A DNA stretch of 35,695 nt from Desulfovibrionaceae bacterium (GTDB lineage Bacteria; Desulfobacterota; Desulfovibrionia; Desulfovibrionales; Desulfovibrionaceae): NCBI GenBank assembly GCA_022510785.1, contig JAFLSV010000021.1, positions 1 to 35,695 on the forward strand, written 5' to 3'. Below are positions 31,714 through 35,695 of the stretch, piece after piece. The first letter of the stretch is position 1, and each line of letters opens with the position of its first letter. A program made the position numbers and the translations under genes. The notes under the pieces were generated by a model. The model had not been told where the DNA came from. It made no database searches and was given only the letters and a program-made list of their open reading frames with translations.

Positions 31714-34353
31714 ATGCATCCTGCTGCTCGCGCCCTGCTTGGGGCGCTGCTTGTCATTTTCGGCGCGGCTGTTTCGGCCGGCGCGGCTCCGGTTCAGGAC
31801 ATTTTTCGCCTGCAAAACGGCCTGACCGTTCTGGTGCGCGAGGATCACCGCTTTCCGCTGGCTTCGGTGCGGCTCCATGTCAAGGCCGGCTCCGCCTGGG
31901 AAGAGCCGGATGAGGCCGGCATCAGTCATCTGCTGGAACACATGGTGTTCAAGGGCTCCAAAACCCGTCCGGAAGGGGTGGACAAGGCTCTTGAGAGCGC
32001 CGGGGGCTATCTCAATGCGTCCACATCCTATGATCAAACTATCTACCTGACCGATCTGCCGGCCGCCCGGTGGAAAACGGCCATGGAGGCGGTGCGCGAT
32101 CTGGCCTTCGATCCTCTGCTCAGGCAGGCCGATCTCGATGCCGAGCGGGAGGTTGTCCTGGCCGAAATGAAGCAGCGGGGCGACAATCCCTATACCAAAC
32201 TCTTTCACGCCACCTTCGCCCGGGCCCTCAAAGGCACGCCCTACGAGCGGCCTGTCATCGGCTTTGAGCAAACCCTGCGGGCCGCCACGCCCGACAGCAT
32301 CCGCGCCTATATTCAGCGCCGTTACGACCCGCGCGACATGCTGCTGGTGGTGGCGGGCGACGTCAGGGCCGCCGACGTGCTGGCCGAGGCCGAAGCCCTG
32401 TTCGGCGGCTATGCCAACCGCAATGTGGCCCGGACGGCGGAAAAATACGAGCCCGGCGCCCTTTCGCAAGGCCTTCAGGTGGAGCTGCAGAAGGGGCCGT
32501 GGAACAAGGCCTATGTCAGCGTGGTCTTTCCCCTGCCGGGCGAGGGCGCGGCGCGCCTGCCCGCCGCCGATGTGCTGGCCCGCATGCTGGGCGGTGACGA
32601 CACCTCGCTTCTGACCCGCGCCCTGCGGCTGGAGCGGCCCGTCGTGGATGACGTGAGTGCCTCGGCCATGTCCTTCGAGCGGGTGGGCCTCTTTGCGATC
32701 ATGGCCCAGCTCGACGCGGACAGGCTTGAGTCCTTTGTGCGGGATCTGGCCGGCATTCTGTCCCGGCTCAAGGCCGCGGACTTCAGCGATGCCGAAATTG
32801 AGCGCGCCAAGCTCAATCTGGAAGACCGCTTTTTTCGCGCGCAGGAGACCGTGTCCGGCATTGCCGACATGTCTGGCGCTCTTGCGTTTTCCGACCCGTC
32901 CGATCCCGACGGCGCCCGGTATCTGACCAGCATCCGGGACGTGAACCGGGAAGGGGTGCAGGCCGTCATGGACGCCTGGCTGCGGCCCCGCGCCATGTCC
33001 GTGGTGGTGCTCGCGCCGGAACAATCCGGCATCAGCGCCGCCGCCGTGACCCGGGCCGTCACCGAAGCCTGGCCCGCCGCCGGGCCGGACGGCAGGACGT
33101 CCGCCGCCAGCGCCGGCAAAGCGTCCGGATTCGATGCGCCCGGGGCTCCCGAGGTGCTGGAGCTGGGGCGGGGGCGCACCCTGATTCTGCTGCCCGACCC
33201 GAGCCTGCCCTATGTGTCGGCCACGCTGCTCTTTCCGGGCGGCGATCTGTTTGTGGACAAGGACAGGGAGGGCCTGGCCTCGGTGGCGGCCGGCGTGCTG
33301 ACCTCGGGTACCCGGGGTAAAAGCTATGCCGAAATCAGCGCCTATCTGTCCGACCGGGCCGCCGGCCTCGGCGCCTCGGCCTCCACGCTGTCCTTTTCGC
33401 TCAGTCTGGACGCGCCCGCGCGCTACGCCAAAGACCTCTTTGAACTTGTGCGCGACGTGCTCACCCGCCCCGCCTTCCGGCAGGAGGATGTGGATCGCGT
33501 CAAACGCGAGCATCTGGCCGCCATCGCCAGCCAGGAAGAAGAAATTATGGGCGTGGTCAGCCGCAATCTGCGCGCCTTCCTGTTCCCTGACGGCGCGTAC
33601 AGCCTGCGGGTCGGGGGCACGCCCGGCAGCGTGGCCCGCCTGACCCGCGATGATCTGCTCGCCTTCTGGCGGAAACAGGCCGCCCAGCCCTGGGTGCTGT
33701 CCGTGGCGGGAGACTTTGACCGCGGCCTCGTCATGGATTTTGCCAAATCCCTGCCCGCGCCCACGGACAAGCGCGCCGAATCGTCCGCTCCTGTCTGGGC
33801 CGGCGCGCGGGAACTCAAACTGACCCTGCCGGGCCGCGCCCAGGCGGCCTATCTGATGCTCTTTCCCACCGTGCCCGTCTCCAACCCCGACAGCGTGGCC
33901 CTGCGCCTGCTGGCCTCCTGCCTGGACGGCTTCGGCGGCCTGCTTTTTCAGGAGTTGCGCGAAAAGCGCAGCCTGGGCTATTCGGTGTCGCCCATCAACT
34001 GGGCCAGCGAGGACGCGGGCTTTCTGGCCTTTCTGGTCATTGCCTCGCCGGAAAATCTGCCCGCGGCCCGTCAGGCCTTTGAGGATATTGCGCGTCAGCT
34101 GCGCGGGGAACTTTTGCCCGAAGCCACCCTGGATCGCGCCAAGGCCATGCTGGAGGCGGGCTATTACCGCGGCCTGCAGCGCCGCGCCGGGCGGGCTGAC
34201 ACGGCGGCCGCCAATGTGCTGCGCGGGCGGCCCCTGGACTATGCCAGACAGCGCCTGGACGAACTCAAAAAACTGACCCCCCGGGATCTGCAGGCCGTGG
34301 CCCGCGCCTATCTGGAGCCGGATCGGGCCTACACCATCCAGGTCACGCCCTAG
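31714..34353 (+). CDS. M16-family (pitrilysin/PqqL-like) zinc peptidase, exported
   Basis: An 879-residue peptidase. A signal peptide (about 1-24, ending SAGA) suggests a periplasmic location. The catalytic zinc motif H72-x2-E75-H76 (HLLEHMVFKG), with the third ligand E151 (VVLAEMKQRGDNP), lies in the first M16 half. The second half (from about 480; RTLILLPDPSLPYVSATLLFPGG) keeps the fold but lacks HxxEH, the usual active/inactive pairing within one chain, with RSLGYSVSP near the end supplying substrate-binding residues. The function is probably degradation of peptides in the periplasm. Two starts are possible: 31714 (GAGGA five bases upstream) or 31693 (GGAG seven upstream); the signal peptide fits either. 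The next gene follows after 53 bases. Confidence 0.92.
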   Translation: MHPAARALLGALLVIFGAAVSAGAAPVQDIFRLQNGLTVLVREDHRFPLASVRLHVKAGSAWEEPDEAGISHLLEHMVFKGSKTRPEGVDKALESAGGYLNASTSYDQTIYLTDLPAARWKTAMEAVRDLAFDPLLRQADLDAEREVVLAEMKQRGDNPYTKLFHATFARALKGTPYERPVIGFEQTLRAATPDSIRAYIQRRYDPRDMLLVVAGDVRAADVLAEAEALFGGYANRNVARTAEKYEPGALSQGLQVELQKGPWNKAYVSVVFPLPGEGAARLPAADVLARMLGGDDTSLLTRALRLERPVVDDVSASAMSFERVGLFAIMAQLDADRLESFVRDLAGILSRLKAADFSDAEIERAKLNLEDRFFRAQETVSGIADMSGALAFSDPSDPDGARYLTSIRDVNREGVQAVMDAWLRPRAMSVVVLAPEQSGISAAAVTRAVTEAWPAAGPDGRTSAASAGKASGFDAPGAPEVLELGRGRTLILLPDPSLPYVSATLLFPGGDLFVDKDREGLASVAAGVLTSGTRGKSYAEISAYLSDRAAGLGASASTLSFSLSLDAPARYAKDLFELVRDVLTRPAFRQEDVDRVKREHLAAIASQEEEIMGVVSRNLRAFLFPDGAYSLRVGGTPGSVARLTRDDLLAFWRKQAAQPWVLSVAGDFDRGLVMDFAKSLPAPTDKRAESSAPVWAGARELKLTLPGRAQAAYLMLFPTVPVSNPDSVALRLLASCLDGFGGLLFQELREKRSLGYSVSPINWASEDAGFLAFLVIASPENLPAARQAFEDIARQLRGELLPEATLDRAKAMLEAGYYRGLQRRAGRADTAAANVLRGRPLDYARQRLDELKKLTPRDLQAVARAYLEPDRAYTIQVTP

Positions 34354-34406
34354 CGGGGCGGCCCGAAGGCGCGGGGCTGCCCTTCAGCTGACGCGGGAGT
34401 ATCGCC

Positions 34407-35261
34407 ATGCACAGCTTCCTTGTCCGTCTCTGCGCCGCGCTTCTGTGTGTCGGCCTTTATGCCCGCCCGGCCCAGGCCGTGCCCGATATTGCCGATTTTT
34501 CCCTGGGCATGATCCGCGGGGATATTCTGCTGCGGGCCACATCGCCCTGCGGCGACAAGCTTTGCGGTCAGGTCGGCTTTGGCGGCGCAGTCTGGGGCGC
34601 CTCGTTCCGGTTTCGTGACGACGCGCTGGACGCCATCAGCCTGTTCGGCCCGCCCCGGGACGACTATGTGGAAGCCGCCTTTGCCGCCTTTGCCGATTCT
34701 CCCTATGTGGTGTACCGCGTTATTGGTGATAACGCGGTGTTCGATTTTCCGTCCCTCGCGGCCGAAGGCCTGAGCCCGGACGCCCTGGACGCGGCCTTTG
34801 GCGAGTTCACGCGCACCCTGAGCGGCACGGGGGGCTCGTTCGCCTCGTTTTTCTATACGGAGCCCGCCGTCTATGCGGCCATGAAGCGGGAAGCGGAGGA
34901 TGCGTTCCGGGCCAGCGCCGGGGAGGCCCGGAAAAAAAAGCCGGATCATGAGGCGGAGCGCGAAAAAAACGCGTCCCCGCCCCCCGGGCGGACGCCAGCC
35001 CCGCCGGACGCTGATGCGGCGCATACCGGAAAGGAGGATACGGAACAAGACGCCGCCGCACAGCCGCAAGCGGAGCCGGAAGCCCGTTCCGACGGCGTGG
35101 TGTGCGCCATGACCGTTGCCGGAGACGGCATTGTCATTCTCATCATGAGCCGCGTCGATCTTGAGGCGGAAATGGAGGCCCGGGCCGCCCGCCTCACTCC
35201 GGCCGGGGGGGCGCGGGCCGGGGGCGATCCGGTCTCTGTTTCTCCCGGGTCATCCGGGTAA
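34407..35261 (+). CDS. exported protein of unknown function
   Basis: A 284-residue protein I do not recognise. A signal peptide (1-24, ending AQA) is followed by a folded-looking domain (25-165) with a Cys pair at C48/C53 (SPCGDKLCG), which may form a disulfide. Then come a charged, Pro/Ala-rich linker (about 170-228) and a short C-terminal hydrophobic strand (VVCAMTVAGDGIVILIMSRVD, read in part). There is no lipobox. It follows the M16 peptidase by 53 bases and could be its partner or substrate, though nothing proves that. GGGAG lies eight bases upstream of the ATG. Confidence 0.75.
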   Translation: MHSFLVRLCAALLCVGLYARPAQAVPDIADFSLGMIRGDILLRATSPCGDKLCGQVGFGGAVWGASFRFRDDALDAISLFGPPRDDYVEAAFAAFADSPYVVYRVIGDNAVFDFPSLAAEGLSPDALDAAFGEFTRTLSGTGGSFASFFYTEPAVYAAMKREAEDAFRASAGEARKKKPDHEAEREKNASPPPGRTPAPPDADAAHTGKEDTEQDAAAQPQAEPEARSDGVVCAMTVAGDGIVILIMSRVDLEAEMEARAARLTPAGGARAGGDPVSVSPGSSG

Positions 35262-35293
35262 TGCGCACAAAAAGCGCAAAAAAACGCATTTTT
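35260..35293 (+). terminator. weak terminator candidate
   Basis: AATGCG (35260-35265) and CGCATT (35285-35290) with TTT after, starting at the stop codon of the unknown exported protein. The loop is long (19 bases, A-rich). Confidence 0.4.
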
Positions 35294-35296
35294 CGC

Positions 35297-35325
35297 TTTA
35301 CAAAGCGCGCCGGCTCGGATAAGAG
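35297..35325 (+). promoter_or_regulatory. possible upstream tRNA promoter
   Basis: TTTACA (35297-35302) and TAAGAG (35320-35325) are 17 bases apart. It would give a leader of about 80 bases before tRNA-Thr. Confidence 0.3.
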
Positions 35326-35345
35326 ACTAACCCGGCGCCCAATTT

Positions 35346-35380
35346 TTTTGGCAGGTAAAGCTATTTTTTGCTTGCCAAAG
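35346..35380 (+). other. imperfect hairpin before tRNA-Thr
   Basis: TTTGGCA and TGCCAAA arms enclose AAGC/GCTT around a T-rich loop. The 3' arm overlaps a possible -35 box, so it may be structural, regulatory or chance. Confidence 0.3.
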
Positions 35381-35401
35381 CCCGCGCTTTATGGGTAAAT
35401 T
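35372..35401 (+). promoter_or_regulatory. possible proximal tRNA promoter
   Basis: TTGCCA (35372-35377) with GTAAAT/TAAATT at 17-18 bases (35395-35401). Transcription would start just before the tRNA at 35413. Confidence 0.35.
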
Positions 35402-35412
35402 TCCCCCCTGCT

Positions 35413-35488
35413 GCTGGCGTAGCTCAACTGGCAGAGCAGCTGATTTGTAATCAGCAGGTTGCGGGTTCAACTCCCATCGCCAGCTCCA
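35413..35488 (+). tRNA. tRNA-Thr (anticodon TGT)
   Basis: A full 76-base cloverleaf with encoded CCA. The acceptor arms GCTGGCG and CGCCAGC are perfect. The D arm is GCTC...GAGC. The anticodon stem GCTGA/TCAGC has loop TTTGTAA giving TGT, which reads ACA. The T arm contains GGTTCAACTCC. The discriminator is T. Confidence 0.96.
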
Positions 35489-35495
35489 TATTTTC

Positions 35496-35518
35496 GGGGC
35501 GGGGTGGGTCTGCGCCCC
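35496..35518 (+). other. GC hairpin between tRNA genes
   Basis: GGGGCG (35496-35501) and CGCCCC (35513-35518) flank an 11-base loop, eight bases after tRNA-Thr. Probably a processing or weak termination structure in a tRNA transcript. Confidence 0.3.
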
Positions 35519-35642
35519 AAATTTCCTGTCCGTGTTCGCGCGGGCAGGGTGTTGGCCTCTTCAGGGCTGACAGACCGGCGAAGGTCACGCTCCTTTTCCG
35601 GTTGCGGACGAAAAGCGTTACGGCGTTTTTTTCGTCAGGCGT

Positions 35643-35695
35643 GGTGGGGTTCCCGAGTGGCCAAAGGGAACAGACTGTAAATCTGTCGTCGTAAG
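35643..35695 (+). tRNA. tRNA-Tyr (anticodon GTA), cut by the window end
   Basis: The 5' part is present: acceptor arm GGTGGGG, TT at positions 8-9, D arm CCCGAGTGGCCAAAGGG, and anticodon arm CAGACTGTAAATCTG with anticodon GTA. It then enters a long variable arm (TCGTCGTAAG) as in bacterial tRNA-Tyr. The 3' half lies beyond the window. Confidence 0.9.

Noticed and set aside
35262..35412. A CRISPR-like or IS-end reading of the repeated GCG/CGC and A-run motifs
   Set aside because: The units are short, irregular and lack spacers or a transposase; a terminator plus tRNA promoter region explains them better.

Overview
The window is one contiguous stretch of a GC-rich (roughly 60-65% by eye) chromosome with two membranes and an anaerobic redox outfit. 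A perR-rubrerythrin-rubredoxin-like cluster, a periplasmic [NiFeSe] hydrogenase and the general gene content point to a sulfate-reducing Desulfovibrionaceae (Desulfovibrio-type) bacterium. This is inference from gene families; no marker such as 16S rRNA is present. There is no clear sign of phage, IS element, CRISPR or plasmid; nearly everything reads as core chromosome.

Layout. 173-3111 (+): an uncharacterised pair, a two-domain Rid/chorismatase-fold protein and a Rossmann-like domain fused to a beta-propeller. 3236-8600 (-): an envelope operon tolQ-tolR-tolA, then a secreted protein with two TolA/TonB C-terminal-like domains, then a large MscS channel. 8946-10280 (+): a TolC-type outer-membrane protein, tail-to-tail with a phosphodiester-glycosidase-family (DUF2233/YigE) protein on the other strand. 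11521-12408 (+): metF with a palindrome over its promoter. 12576-18864 (+): lysS-lolC-lolD-bamA, joining lysyl-tRNA synthesis to lipoprotein export and outer-membrane protein assembly. 18968-20589: an AlaX-type editing protein (-) and a PHP histidinol-phosphatase (+). 20666-23129 (-): hysB-hysA, the [NiFeSe] hydrogenase. 23365-24674 (+): perR-rbr-rdl peroxide defence. 24824-27321 (-): DsrE-like protein and htpG. 27482-30712 (-): ricT-metG. 30974-35261 (+): HD hydrolase, M16 peptidase, secreted unknown. 35413-end: tRNA-Thr(TGT) and the 5' part of tRNA-Tyr(GTA).

The most notable point is at 20729-20731. The hydrogenase large-subunit reading frame meets an in-frame TGA exactly where the family has the nickel-binding Cys/Sec of its C-terminal motif. 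Reading through gives DP-U-LGCAVH-VLHAEN, so TGA is very probably selenocysteine and the gene ends at 20666. A conventional gene call would drop the active-site residue and the maturation propeptide. The small subunit independently carries the extra Cys expected of [NiFeSe] enzymes.

Other points worth attention are: a Tol operon without tolB or pal beside it; a BamA with an additional N-terminal domain before its POTRA repeats; an inverted repeat overlapping the metF -35 box; a long acidic insertion in the HtpG ATP-lid region; and an orphan terminator-like hairpin between two divergent genes.
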